64,000 nucleotides of DNA, taken from positions 186,001 to 250,000 of the forward strand of contig NZ_JAFFSX010000004.1 of the NCBI RefSeq assembly GCF_017948485.1, read 5' to 3'. This DNA is from Streptomyces sp. GESEQ-35. GTDB lineage: Bacteria > Actinomycetota > Actinomycetes > Streptomycetales > Streptomycetaceae. The notes under the pieces are model-generated. The model had not been told where the DNA came from and did not search any database. It saw only the letters and a program-made list of their open reading frames with translations. Each line of letters starts with the position of its first letter. Position 1 is the stretch's first letter. Both the position numbers and the translations under genes were made by a program. Below, piece by piece: positions 8,889-17,768 of this stretch.

Positions 8889-9938
8889 GTGACCGTCATC
8901 GAAGAAGTAGCCGTGCCCTCGCCTCGCGACGGCGATGGCTCCCCGCTGCTCGAAGTGCGTGACCTGCACGTCGAGTTCCACACCCGCGAGGGCCTGGCCA
9001 AGGCCGTCAACGGCGTCAACTACAGCGTCAGCGCGGGCGAGACGCTCGCCGTGCTCGGTGAGTCCGGCTCCGGCAAGTCCGTGACCGCACAGGCCATCAT
9101 GGGCATCCTCGACATGCCTCCGGCGCGGATTCCGAAGGGGGAGATCCTCTTCCGCGGCCAGGACATGCTGACCATGTCCGGCGAGGAGCGCCGCAAGATC
9201 CGCGGCCAGAAGATCGCCATGATCTTCCAGGACGCGCTCAGCTCACTGAACCCGGTGCTCAGCGTCGGCTACCAGCTCGGCGAGATGTTCCGTGTCCACC
9301 AGGGCATGTCCAAGAAGGACGCCAAGGCCAAGGCGATCGAGCTCATGGACCGGGTGAAGATCCCGGCGGCCGCGGCGCGGGTGGGCGACTACCCGCACCA
9401 GTTCTCCGGCGGTATGCGCCAGCGCATCATGATCGCGATGGCGCTGGCCCTGGAACCGGATCTGATCATCGCCGACGAGCCGACCACGGCCCTCGACGTG
9501 ACCGTCCAGGCCCAGGTCATGGATCTGCTGGCCGAGTTGCAGCGTGAGTACCACATGGGGCTGATCCTGATCACCCACGACCTCGGCGTGGTCGCCGACG
9601 TCGCGGACAAGATCGCCGTGATGTACGCGGGCCGGATCGTGGAGCGCGCCCCGGTCCACGAGCTGTACAAACGCCCCGCGCACCCCTACACGCGCGGTCT
9701 GCTGGACTCGATCCCGCGCCTGGACCAGAAGGGCCAGGAGCTCTACGCGATCAAGGGTCTGCCGCCCAACCTGCTGCACATTCCCTCCGGTTGCGCCTTC
9801 AACCCGCGCTGCCCCAAGGCGACGGACCTGTGCCGTACGGAGATCCCGGATCTGAAGCCGGTCACCGAGCAGGACGGCACCGAGTTGGTGGGCCGCGGTT
9901 CGGCCTGCCACTTCTGGAAGGAGACGATCCATGGCTGA
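8889..9938 (+). CDS. opp1: peptide ABC transporter ATPase (OppD/DppD type)
   Basis: 349 residues, GTG start after GAGGGAGG. Walker A GESGSGKS, signature FSGGMRQR, Walker B LIIADEP and the H-loop ITHDLG are all intact. The C-terminal Opp/Dpp extension carries the cysteine set [14 protein letters not shown] ... ACHFW, which in related DppD proteins binds a 4Fe-4S cluster. It energises peptide import together with the following ATPase, whose start overlaps its stop by 8 bases (ATGGCTGA). Confidence 0.94.
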   Translation: MTVIEEVAVPSPRDGDGSPLLEVRDLHVEFHTREGLAKAVNGVNYSVSAGETLAVLGESGSGKSVTAQAIMGILDMPPARIPKGEILFRGQDMLTMSGEERRKIRGQKIAMIFQDALSSLNPVLSVGYQLGEMFRVHQGMSKKDAKAKAIELMDRVKIPAAAARVGDYPHQFSGGMRQRIMIAMALALEPDLIIADEPTTALDVTVQAQVMDLLAELQREYHMGLILITHDLGVVADVADKIAVMYAGRIVERAPVHELYKRPAHPYTRGLLDSIPRLDQKGQELYAIKGLPPNLLHIPSGCAFNPRCPKATDLCRTEIPDLKPVTEQDGTELVGRGSACHFWKETIHG

Positions 9939-11079
9939 GTTCGGCAAGAACGACGAGCCGCAGGACGCCACGCCGAACGTCTCCGACGTGGAGACCGTGG
10001 CCGCCGACTCCGAGTCGGCGGCCGTCGCGGCCATCGAGGCCCCGGTCGAACGCGGTGAGCCGATCCTCCAGGTACGCAACCTGGTGAAACACTTCCCGCT
10101 CACCCAGGGCATCCTGTTCAAGAGGCAGATCGGCGCCGTCAAGGCCGTCGACGGCATCTCCTTCGACCTGTACCAGGGCGAGACCCTGGGCATCGTGGGC
10201 GAGTCCGGCTGCGGCAAGTCGACGGTCGCCAAGCTCCTGATGAACCTGGAGAAGGCCACCGCCGGCGAGATCTTCTACAAGGGCCAGGACATCACCAAGC
10301 TGTCCGGCCGTGCCCTGAAGGCGGTCCGCCGCAACATCCAGATGGTGTTCCAGGACCCGTACACCTCGCTCAATCCCCGTATGACGGTCGGCGACATCAT
10401 CGGTGAGCCCTTCGACATCCACCCCGAGGTGGCCCCGAAGGGCGACCGGCGCAAGCGGGTCCAGGACCTGCTGGATGTCGTCGGTCTCAACCCCGAGTAC
10501 ATCAACCGCTACCCGCACCAGTTCTCCGGCGGCCAGCGCCAGCGCATCGGCATCGCCCGAGGCCTGGCCCTGAACCCCGAGATCATCATCTGCGACGAGC
10601 CGGTCTCCGCGCTGGACGTGTCCGTCCAGGCACAGGTCATCAACCTGATGGAGCGACTTCAGGACGAGTTCAACCTCTCCTACCTCTTCATCGCGCACGA
10701 CCTGTCGATCGTCCGGCACATCTCGGACCGGGTCGGAGTGATGTACCTCGGCAAGATGGCGGAGATCGGCTCCGACGAGCAGATCTACGACCACCCGACG
10801 CACCCCTACACCCAGGCGCTGCTGTCGGCAGTCCCCGTCCCGGACCCGGACGCCCGCGAACACCGCGACCGGATCATCCTGACCGGAGATGTGCCGTCCC
10901 CGGCCAACCCGCCGTCCGGCTGCCGCTTCCGCACCCGCTGCTGGAAGGCGCAGGACAAGTGCGCCGAGGAGGTCCCGCTCCTGGCGGTCCCCGAGCGGTT
11001 CCGGGGCGACGACACCCCGGCCGCGCACGAGTCGGCCTGCCACTTCGCCGAGGAGAAGGACGTAGTCCACGCGGCGTGA
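9931..11079 (+). CDS. opp1: peptide ABC transporter ATPase (OppF/DppF type)
   Basis: 382 residues. Walker A GESGCGKS, signature FSGGQRQR, Walker B IIICDEP, H-loop IAHDLS. The C-terminal Cys motif ([14 protein letters not shown] ... ACHFAEE) is present. It is about 37 residues longer than its opp3 paralogue because of an acidic, Ala-rich N-terminal extension (residues 1-40) before the ATPase domain. The segment around 10130-10420 is almost identical at DNA level to the opp3 copy. Last gene of opp1; a strong terminator follows. Confidence 0.94.
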   Translation: MAEFGKNDEPQDATPNVSDVETVAADSESAAVAAIEAPVERGEPILQVRNLVKHFPLTQGILFKRQIGAVKAVDGISFDLYQGETLGIVGESGCGKSTVAKLLMNLEKATAGEIFYKGQDITKLSGRALKAVRRNIQMVFQDPYTSLNPRMTVGDIIGEPFDIHPEVAPKGDRRKRVQDLLDVVGLNPEYINRYPHQFSGGQRQRIGIARGLALNPEIIICDEPVSALDVSVQAQVINLMERLQDEFNLSYLFIAHDLSIVRHISDRVGVMYLGKMAEIGSDEQIYDHPTHPYTQALLSAVPVPDPDAREHRDRIILTGDVPSPANPPSGCRFRTRCWKAQDKCAEEVPLLAVPERFRGDDTPAAHESACHFAEEKDVVHAA

Positions 11080-11086
11080 CCAACTC

Positions 11087-11132
11087 AACGCCGGTTCCCG
11101 GCACCTCGCACGAGGTGCCGGGAACCGGCGTT
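11087..11132 (+). terminator. Terminator of opp1
   Basis: A perfect inverted repeat: arm AACGCCGGTTCCCGGCACCT begins at 11087 and its complement ends at 11132, with a TTTT stretch at the 3' foot. It lies 8 bases after the last opp1 gene and 17 bases before the VOC gene, so the latter probably depends on read-through or its own promoter. Confidence 0.88.
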
Positions 11133-11148
11133 TTCACGGGAGAGACGG

Positions 11149-11532
11149 ATGCTGCACCACATCGAGCTGTGGGTTCCCGACCTGCCGCGCGCGACCCGGG
11201 AATGGGGCTGGCTGCTCGGCAGGCTCCGCTACGACCCGTACCAGGAGTGGGAGCGCGGTCGCAGCTGGCGTCAGGGCGCGACGTATCTCGTCGTCGAGCA
11301 GTCGTCGGCCATGACCGGCGGTGCGCACGACCGGATGCGTCCGGGGCTCAACCACCTCGCGTTCCACGCCGGAAGCCGTGCAGACGTGGACGCGCTGGCC
11401 GCCGAAGCCCCCGCCCACGGCTGGACGCCGCTCTTCGCGGACCGCTACCCGCACGCGGGCGGATCAGAGCACTACGCGGCCTACCTCGCGAACACCGACG
11501 GTTTCGAGGTCGAGTTGGTGGCCGTCACGTAG
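11149..11532 (+). CDS. VOC-family (glyoxalase/bleomycin-resistance fold) protein
   Basis: 127 residues, one VOC domain. It starts LHHIELWVPDLPRATREWGW and has NHLAFH near residue 66 and FEVELV at the C-terminus, the usual metal-ligand positions (His, His, Glu). GGGAGAG lies just before the ATG. Substrate is unknown: lyase, dioxygenase or binding protein are all possible. Its 3' end overlaps the convergent opp2 ATPase gene by 8 bases. Confidence 0.8.
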   Translation: MLHHIELWVPDLPRATREWGWLLGRLRYDPYQEWERGRSWRQGATYLVVEQSSAMTGGAHDRMRPGLNHLAFHAGSRADVDALAAEAPAHGWTPLFADRYPHAGGSEHYAAYLANTDGFEVELVAVT

Positions 11533-12520
11533 CGGTGACCCGCGCCCGCGCCCAATGACACGCCACCTGCGCCCCACCGCCCCCGTCCAGGACCTCCAGG
11601 TCCCGTGTCCGGCAGGCGTCTGCGACACCCGCCGCCTCCGCCTCGCCGCTCCCCAGGACCTGGCAGCGGGCGTGGAAGCGGCAGCCGGAGGGGATGCGCG
11701 AGGGGTCAGGGGGTTCGCCGGTCAGCACCACCGGGTCACCGGGCGCCTCCGGGACGACGGACAACAGTGCCTGGGTGTACGGGTGTTGAGGTGAGGTCAG
11801 GACGTCCTCGACGGCGCCCGTCTCCACGATCCGGCCCAGGTACATCACCGCGACCCGGTCGGCGATGTTCCACGCCAGGCCCAGGTCGTGGGTCACCACC
11901 AGTGCCGCCAGGCCCAGTTCGTCGCGCAGCCGGAGCAGCAGGGCGAGGATCTCGCCGCGCACGGAGGCGTCGAGGGACGCCACGGGCTCGTCGGCGACGA
12001 TGAGTTCGGGGTCCAGTACCAGGGCTCCCGCGATCACCACACGCTGCCGCTGGCCGCCGGACAGCTCGTGCGGGTAGCGCAGGAAGAAGCGCTCGGGTGG
12101 CCGTAGTCCGGCCCGGGACAGGGCCTGTGCGACAGCCGCCCGCTCGTCACCGCCGTATCCATGGATCCGCAGGCCCTCGGCCACCGCGTCGTACACCGTG
12201 TGCCGTGGGTTCAGCGAGCCGGACGGGTCCTGGAGCACCAACTGCACTCGCTTGCGGTAGGACTTGAGCGCCCGGGAGGTGTACGACAGTGGCGCCCCGG
12301 CGAAGCTGACCCGCCCCCCGGTCGGCGTCACGAGGCCGAGCAGGGTCCGGGCGAGTGTCGTCTTGCCGCAGCCCGACTCACCGACCAGCGCGACGATCTC
12401 CCCGGCCCGGATGTCGAGGTCGACGCCGTCGACGGCCCGGGCGGGAGCGGCGCCGCGCCGGCCGGGGAAGGTGACGTGCAGGTCCTGTGCGGTGAGCAGG
12501 GGCGGCGGCGATGTCGTCAT
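11525..12520 (-). CDS. opp2: peptide ABC transporter ATPase (OppF/DppF type)
   Basis: 331 residues. Walker A GESGCGKT, signature LSGGQRQR, Walker B LIVADEP, H-loop VTHDLG. The C-terminal Cys motif is CRFHARCQVLG ... VADACRTRD ... ACHW. It is the last gene of the inverted opp2 operon and its ATG overlaps the upstream ATPase stop (ATGA). It is clearly more divergent than the opp1/opp3 pair, so opp2 is probably not a recent duplicate of either. Confidence 0.93.
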   Translation of the reverse strand: MTTSPPPLLTAQDLHVTFPGRRGAAPARAVDGVDLDIRAGEIVALVGESGCGKTTLARTLLGLVTPTGGRVSFAGAPLSYTSRALKSYRKRVQLVLQDPSGSLNPRHTVYDAVAEGLRIHGYGGDERAAVAQALSRAGLRPPERFFLRYPHELSGGQRQRVVIAGALVLDPELIVADEPVASLDASVRGEILALLLRLRDELGLAALVVTHDLGLAWNIADRVAVMYLGRIVETGAVEDVLTSPQHPYTQALLSVVPEAPGDPVVLTGEPPDPSRIPSGCRFHARCQVLGSGEAEAAGVADACRTRDLEVLDGGGGAQVACHWARARVTAT

Positions 12521-13923
12521 GAGGAACTCCTCGGGTCACCGGCCGCGGTCGCGGTCCCTTTCGTCTCCTGCGCCGGGTGGCCTTCTGCCGTGTGCGCGGG
12601 CCCTGCCACGCCGCCGTCGGCCGCCGTGGCCGCTCCTCCTCCAGCACCCGCAGCTGTCGTGGCTGTGCCCCCGTCGGCTTCCGCGGTCCTCGGGGGCGCG
12701 GTGCCGTCGTGGGCCTCCGTGGCCTCTGCCGCGTTGTCGGCCGTCGTGGTCGCTCCATCTCCAGCGCCCGCAGCTCGCGCGGGCGGCCCGGCTGTCGTGG
12801 TTGTACCCCTGTCGGCTTCCGCGTTCCTGGGGGTCGCCGTGCCGTCGTGGGTCTCCGTAGCCTCTGCCGCGCTGGCCGCTCCTCCTCCAGCGCCCGCAGC
12901 CCTCGCGGGCGCCCCGGCCGTCGTGACGGCGTCTCCTTCGGCCCCCGCGGCCGTTTCCGCCGCCCCGACCCCCGGCGCCCCCACATGCACGCACGCTGCC
13001 CGCCGCCCCTGCCCGGCCTCCCGCAGCGCCTGGTCCTCCGTGGCGCACTCTGCCAGTGCCACCCCGCACCTGGGATGGAACGCACAGCCTGAAGGCAGCT
13101 CGACCGGATCCGGCGGATCGCCCGCCAACCCCCGTGGAGCGAACCGCGACGACGGATCGCCGATGCGCGGGAACGCCGATGACAGTGCCTCGGCGTACGG
13201 GTGCCGGGCGTTCTCGTAGACCTCCTGGGCGGGACCCTCCTCCACCACCCGGCCCGCGTACATCACCGCGAGCCGGTCGCAGGTGTCGGCGAGGACCGCA
13301 AGATCGTGGCTGATCATGATGAGGCCGAGGTCCTGCTCGGCGACGAGTCCCTCGATCAGCCGGAGGATCTGCGCCTGGATCATCACGTCCAGGGCGGTGG
13401 TCGGCTCGTCGGCGACGACCAGCTGTGGATCGCAGGCCAGTGCCATGGCGATCATCACCCGCTGCCGCTGGCCGCCGGAGAGTTCGTGCGGGTACGCAGT
13501 CGCCCGGCTCGCCGGCAGGCCCACGTGCTCCAGCAGCTCACCCGTCCTCTTCCGCGCCGCCGCCGCGGTCCCCCCGCCGTGCAGCAGGATCGGCTCGGCG
13601 ATCTGGTCGCCGATGCGGTGCACGGCGTTGAGGGAGTGCATCGCCCCCTGGAAGACGATGGAGGCGCCCGCCCAGCGCACCGCCCGCACCCGCCCCCACC
13701 GCATGGTCAGCACGTCCTCGCCGTCCAGCAGCACCGAACCCCCGATCCGGGTCCCGGCCGGCAGCAGCCTGAGCAGCGCCAGTGCCAGCGTCGACTTGCC
13801 GCACCCGGACTCGCCGGCGATGCCGACCTTCTGTCCGGCGGCCAGGGTCAGGTCGACGCCTCGCACGGCGGCGGCTCCGCTGGGGTAGGTGACCTCCAGG
13901 TTGCGGATCTCGAGCAGTGTCAC
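12517..13923 (-). CDS. opp2: peptide ABC transporter ATPase with long Ala/Gly/Thr repeat tail
   Basis: 468 residues from the GTG at 13923 (AAGGAGG upstream). The ATPase core is normal for OppD: start VTLLEIRNLEVTYPSGAAAVR, Walker A GESGCGKS, signature LSGGQRQR, Walker B LVVADEP, Cys motif CAFHPRCGVALAEC. After about residue 315 it gains a tail of about 150 residues, low-complexity and made of imperfect repeats (blocks AAEATE-x-HDGTA-x-P, AEAD-x-GT, ARAAGAG) that ATPases of this type lack. A longer frame reaching 14076 is rejected: its extra N-terminus has no homology and crosses the permease end. The GTG overlaps the stop of a 37-codon remnant of this same gene. Confidence 0.88.
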   Translation of the reverse strand: MTLLEIRNLEVTYPSGAAAVRGVDLTLAAGQKVGIAGESGCGKSTLALALLRLLPAGTRIGGSVLLDGEDVLTMRWGRVRAVRWAGASIVFQGAMHSLNAVHRIGDQIAEPILLHGGGTAAAARKRTGELLEHVGLPASRATAYPHELSGGQRQRVMIAMALACDPQLVVADEPTTALDVMIQAQILRLIEGLVAEQDLGLIMISHDLAVLADTCDRLAVMYAGRVVEEGPAQEVYENARHPYAEALSSAFPRIGDPSSRFAPRGLAGDPPDPVELPSGCAFHPRCGVALAECATEDQALREAGQGRRAACVHVGAPGVGAAETAAGAEGDAVTTAGAPARAAGAGGGAASAAEATETHDGTATPRNAEADRGTTTTAGPPARAAGAGDGATTTADNAAEATEAHDGTAPPRTAEADGGTATTAAGAGGGAATAADGGVAGPAHTAEGHPAQETKGTATAAGDPRSSS

Positions 13924-14033
13924 TGGGTTGCCTCCTTGCCGTACCCGGACTCGCCCGCGATGCCGACCTTCTGCCCCGCGGCGGCCCCGCCGGGGTAGGT
14001 GACCTCCAGGTTCCGGACCTCCAGCAGTGTCAA
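13920..14033 (-). pseudogene. opp2: truncated duplicate of the ATPase N-terminus (37 codons)
   Basis: Between permease and ATPase lies a second copy of the ATPase start: TTG-initiated LTLLEVRNLEVTYPGGAAAG, then QKVGIAGESGYGKEATQ and stop. It matches the real ATPase start but lacks the 9-residue VRGVDLTLA block, and the Walker A is broken (GESGYGK, Tyr for Cys, no Ser/Thr after Lys). Its TTG overlaps the permease stop and its stop overlaps the ATPase GTG (GTGA), so it remains an unbroken translated bridge. The AAGGAGG that serves the ATPase lies in its last codons. It is probably a decayed tandem duplication, possibly kept for coupling. Confidence 0.8.
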
Positions 14034-14926
14034 CGGGCCACCCCCAGCCTGGGGTTGAGAACGGACTCCACCGCACGCCCGCACAGCGTGAACGCCAGCG
14101 CGATCACGGCGATCGCGATGCCCGGCGGCACCAGGTACCACCAGTCGCCGGAACTGACCGCGCCCGCCTCACGGGCCTCCTGGAGCATGCCGCCCCAGGA
14201 CACGACCGTCGGATCGCCCAGGCCCAGGAAGGCGAGCGTGGCCTCGGCGAGGATGGAGGTGGAGATCATCAGGGTCGTCTGCGCCAGGATCAGCGGCATC
14301 ACGTTGGGCAGGACGTGGCGGGACATGATGTGCCAGTGCCCGCCGCCGAGCGCCTTCGCGCGTTCGATGTACGGCCGTGATTCGACGGCCAGTGTCTGTG
14401 CGCGCACCAGCCTCGCCGTCGTCGGCCAGATCGTCACGCCGATCGCCAGGATGATCGTGCCGAGCGAACGGGACATCACGGTGGCGAGCGCGATCGCCAG
14501 GACCAGCGTCGGCATCACCAGGAACCAGTCCGTGATCCGCATCACCACGGTGCCGTACGGTCCGCGGAAGTGCCCTGCCGTGATGCCGACCAGCCCGCCG
14601 ATCAGCACGGACAGCACCGCCGCCAGCAGCCCCACGAGCAGCGAGACCCGCGAGCCCCACACCAGCAGGCCCAGCAGATCGCGCCCGAACCGGTCGGTGC
14701 CCAGCGGGAATTCGGTGCTCGGGCTCTCCATCGGGCGGCCCGGCGCGTCCGTCACGCTCGCGACGTCGGAGCCGACCGTCAGCGGCGCGGTCAGCGCGAC
14801 CAGCACGAAGAGGGCGAGGGCCGCCAGGCCCAGCACGCCCGCGCGGTGCGTCCGGTACTGCTTCCAGAAGCGGGCGGCGGAGTCCCGCCGCCGCTGCCAG
14901 GCGAGCGTGCCCACCGGGGTCGTCAT
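14030..14926 (-). CDS. opp2: peptide ABC transporter permease (OppC/DppC type)
   Basis: 298 residues. Cytoplasmic N-terminus (ARFWKQYRTHRAG) then a membrane helix, six membrane segments in all, with an EAA loop near ERAKALGGGHWHIMSRHVLP. The conserved FPLGTDRFGRDLL stretch of DppC proteins is present. It overlaps the upstream permease stop by 4 bases (ATGA). It forms the channel with that gene's product. Confidence 0.92.
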   Translation of the reverse strand: MTTPVGTLAWQRRRDSAARFWKQYRTHRAGVLGLAALALFVLVALTAPLTVGSDVASVTDAPGRPMESPSTEFPLGTDRFGRDLLGLLVWGSRVSLLVGLLAAVLSVLIGGLVGITAGHFRGPYGTVVMRITDWFLVMPTLVLAIALATVMSRSLGTIILAIGVTIWPTTARLVRAQTLAVESRPYIERAKALGGGHWHIMSRHVLPNVMPLILAQTTLMISTSILAEATLAFLGLGDPTVVSWGGMLQEAREAGAVSSGDWWYLVPPGIAIAVIALAFTLCGRAVESVLNPRLGVAR

Positions 14927-15948
14927 CGGGCCACCCTCGGGTCGAGCAGCGGATAGATCAGATCGGCCAGCGTGTTCATCACGATCACCACCGCCGCGAA
15001 GACGAAGAACAGACCCTGGACCAGGGGGAGATCGGGCACGCTCAGCGCCTGGTAGAAGAGCCCGCCCAGGCCCGGCCAGGAGAACACCGTCTCCACGAGG
15101 ATCACGCCCGCGACCGTCCGGCCCAGGTTCACGAAGATCAGCGTCACGGTCGGCAGCATGGCGTTGGGTACGGCATGCCGCCGCCGGACCAGATCGTCCC
15201 TGAGGCCCTTGGCGCGGGCGGTGGTCAGATAGTCGCTGCCCATCTCGTCCAGCAGCGCCGAGCGGGTGACGAGCAGCGTCTGGCCGTACTCGACCGCGAC
15301 CAGGGTGATCACCGGCAGCACGAGATGGTGGGCGACATCGACGACGTACGCGAAGCCCTCCTCACCCCCCGACTCCATGCCTCCGGTCGGGAACAGCCCC
15401 GGGATCGGGCCGATGCCCACCGCGAACACGATGATGAGCAGCAGCCCGAGCCAGAAGGAGGGGATGGAGTACAACGTCAGCGCCAGGCCGGTGTTGAGGC
15501 GGTCGCCGAGCCGGCCGTTCCGCCACGCCGAGCGCGTACCGAGGAAGATGCCGAGTGCCGTGTAGAGGACGAATGCCGTCCCGGTGAGGATCAGCGTGTT
15601 CGGCAGCGCCTCGGTGATCTTGTCGATGACGGGGGCGCGGAACTGGTACGACGTGCCCAGATCCCCGGTGAGAGCCTTGCCGCAGTAGTCGACGAACTGC
15701 TCCCACATCGGCAGATCGAGGCCGAACTCCCGGCGGTACGCCGCCAGCTGCTCGTTCGACACCTGACGACCGCCGGTCATGTACTTCACCGGGTCGCCGG
15801 GGATCAGCCGGAACAGGAAGAAACTGGTGACGAGGACGGCGAACAAGGAGACGACGGCGCCGCCCACCTTGCCCGCCCCGTAGCGCACATACCCGGTGCC
15901 CGGACGCTCGGTCTTCGGCGCCGTTGCCGCTGCTGTCTCAGCCGCCAT
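14923..15948 (-). CDS. opp2: peptide ABC transporter permease (OppB/DppB type)
   Basis: 341 residues. A roughly 25-residue Ala/Thr-rich cytoplasmic lead is followed by the first helix and the periplasmic segment RREFGLDLPMWEQF. The EAA loop is near TTARAKGLRDDLVRRRHAVP. It starts at the ATG at 15948, 5 bases after the binding-protein stop. Confidence 0.92.
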   Translation of the reverse strand: MAAETAAATAPKTERPGTGYVRYGAGKVGGAVVSLFAVLVTSFFLFRLIPGDPVKYMTGGRQVSNEQLAAYRREFGLDLPMWEQFVDYCGKALTGDLGTSYQFRAPVIDKITEALPNTLILTGTAFVLYTALGIFLGTRSAWRNGRLGDRLNTGLALTLYSIPSFWLGLLLIIVFAVGIGPIPGLFPTGGMESGGEEGFAYVVDVAHHLVLPVITLVAVEYGQTLLVTRSALLDEMGSDYLTTARAKGLRDDLVRRRHAVPNAMLPTVTLIFVNLGRTVAGVILVETVFSWPGLGGLFYQALSVPDLPLVQGLFFVFAAVVIVMNTLADLIYPLLDPRVAR

Positions 15949-15953
15949 GAACG

Positions 15954-17768
15954 CTACTCACGGTCCTCGGCGGTCGCCCGCCGCCGCAGCCCGAAGAAGA
16001 CGCCCGCACCCACGAGGAGGACCACGCCGGCCACGATGCCCACGACCACGCCCGTCGACGCCGAGGAATCATCGGAACCGGAGCCGGAAGCGGCCGGTAC
16101 CGCCGACCACCAGCTCCAGTAGCCGTCCTGGCCGAAGATGTTGCCCGCCTCCTCCGGCATGGTGGTGATCGACTGGATCTGGTCGGTGCGGTAGGCCTCG
16201 ACCGCGTTCGGGTATGCCATGACGTTCATGTACCCGAGGTCGTACAGCCGCGACTCCATCTTCTTCACTATGTCGGCCCGTTTGGCCGCGTCGTACTCGG
16301 CGAGCTGCTGCGCGTAGAGCTTGTCGTACGTCTTGTCGCAGATGAAGTTGTCGGTCGCGCCCACGTCGTCGGGGGTGGCCGGCAGGGCGCCGCAGGTGTG
16401 GATCGACAGCACGAAGTCGGGGTCGGGGTTGACGGACCAGCCGTCGAAGGCGAGGTCGTAGTCGCCCGCTAGCCAGGGGTCGCTCACGTTGTCCAGGCAG
16501 TCGAGCGTGACGCCGATGCCGAGGTCGGCCCACCACTCCTTGAGGTACTGGCCGACGGCCTTGTCCTCCGGGTCGGTGGCGTGACACAGGATGCGGTAGT
16601 CGATCGGCTTGCCGTCCTTGCCGACCCGCTTGCCGTCGCCGTTCTTCTTGTAGCCCGCCTGGTCCAGGAGCCGGCCCGCCTTCGCGGGGTCGTAGGCGAT
16701 CTCCTGATTCGCCGACGGCTTCCAGTAGTACGTCGAGAAGCGCGGCGGGATGTAGCCCTCGCCCTCGACGGCGTGACCCTGGAAGACCCTGTCGACAAGG
16801 GTCGTACGGTCGACCGCCATGAACAGCGCCTGCCGTACCCGCTGGTCCAGCAGCGAGGCGTCGCCGTTGCCGAACTTGTCGCCGTTCGCGGCCTGTGCGC
16901 CCGGGTTGGTGGCGAGGGCGTAGAAGCGGCGGCCGGGCGCGTCGTTGACCTTGATGTCCTGCTGGCTCTGGAGTGCGGACGCCTGCGCGGGTGTCAGATC
17001 GCCGACGAAGGACACCTCGCCCTTCTGGAGGGCCGCTACGGCCGCGTCACCGTCCTTGTAGTACTTGAAGAGCAGTTCGTCGAACTTCGGAGCCCCGCGC
17101 CAGAAGCTCTTGTTGGGCTCAAGGCGCACATAGCTGTCGGCCTTGTATCCGGTGAGGACGAACGGGCCGTTGCCGACAATGGGGAATTCCTTGTCGTTGT
17201 TGAACTTGGAGAAGTCCTTGACCTTCTCCCAGATGTGCTTGGGCACGATCGGCACATCGAGGGCGGCCATCGTGGCCTGCGGCTTGTTCAGCTCTATGAC
17301 GAGCTCGGTGGGGCTCGGAGCCGTCACCTTCTTGAAATTGGAGACGAAGCTGCCGTTCGCGGTGGCGGCGTTCTCGTCGGTCATCATCTTGTTGAACGTC
17401 CAGGAAGCGTCCTCGGCGGTGACCGGCTTGCCGTCGGACCACTTGGTGCCGGAGCGGATCGTGTACGTCCAGGTCAGCTTGTCGGCGGACGGCGTCCACT
17501 TGGTGGCCAGACCCGGGACCGCGTGGGCGTCCTTGGGGTCGTAGTTGGTGAGGTACTCGTACATCAGCCGGTGGATGCTGGTGCTGACCAGACGGCTCGC
17601 CAGGAACGGGCTCAGCGAGTCCACGCTCTGCGAGACGGCGACGGTGAGGACCTTCTTGTCGTCCGCGGCCGTGGCGGGCTGGGGTACGAGGACCGCCGAC
17701 ATCGTGAGGAGTGCGGCGACCATCAGGGGAATGCGGGTCCGGAGTCTGATGTGTCTCTTCAGCAGCAT
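15954..17768 (-). CDS. opp2: peptide-binding protein with C-terminal membrane anchor
   Basis: 604 residues from the ATG at 17768. It has a Sec signal peptide ending near PATAADDKK but no lipobox cysteine. The family 5 binding fold follows. The C-terminus is a Ser/Gly/Asp linker (SGSGSDDSSAS) and one membrane helix (TGVVVGIVAGVVLLVGAGVF) ending in FGLRRRATAEDRE. The protein is therefore likely a type I membrane protein tethered at its C-terminus, unlike the lipid-anchored opp1 and opp3 proteins. It is the first gene of opp2. A much longer frame running on to 20933 is antisense to opp3 and rejected. Confidence 0.9.
   Translation of the reverse strand: MLLKRHIRLRTRIPLMVAALLTMSAVLVPQPATAADDKKVLTVAVSQSVDSLSPFLASRLVSTSIHRLMYEYLTNYDPKDAHAVPGLATKWTPSADKLTWTYTIRSGTKWSDGKPVTAEDASWTFNKMMTDENAATANGSFVSNFKKVTAPSPTELVIELNKPQATMAALDVPIVPKHIWEKVKDFSKFNNDKEFPIVGNGPFVLTGYKADSYVRLEPNKSFWRGAPKFDELLFKYYKDGDAAVAALQKGEVSFVGDLTPAQASALQSQQDIKVNDAPGRRFYALATNPGAQAANGDKFGNGDASLLDQRVRQALFMAVDRTTLVDRVFQGHAVEGEGYIPPRFSTYYWKPSANQEIAYDPAKAGRLLDQAGYKKNGDGKRVGKDGKPIDYRILCHATDPEDKAVGQYLKEWWADLGIGVTLDCLDNVSDPWLAGDYDLAFDGWSVNPDPDFVLSIHTCGALPATPDDVGATDNFICDKTYDKLYAQQLAEYDAAKRADIVKKMESRLYDLGYMNVMAYPNAVEAYRTDQIQSITTMPEEAGNIFGQDGYWSWWSAVPAASGSGSDDSSASTGVVVGIVAGVVLLVGAGVFFGLRRRATAEDRE

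Noticed and set aside
11149..11532. VOC protein as a sixth member of the opp1 operon
   Set aside because: A very strong terminator with a U-run separates it from the last ATPase gene.
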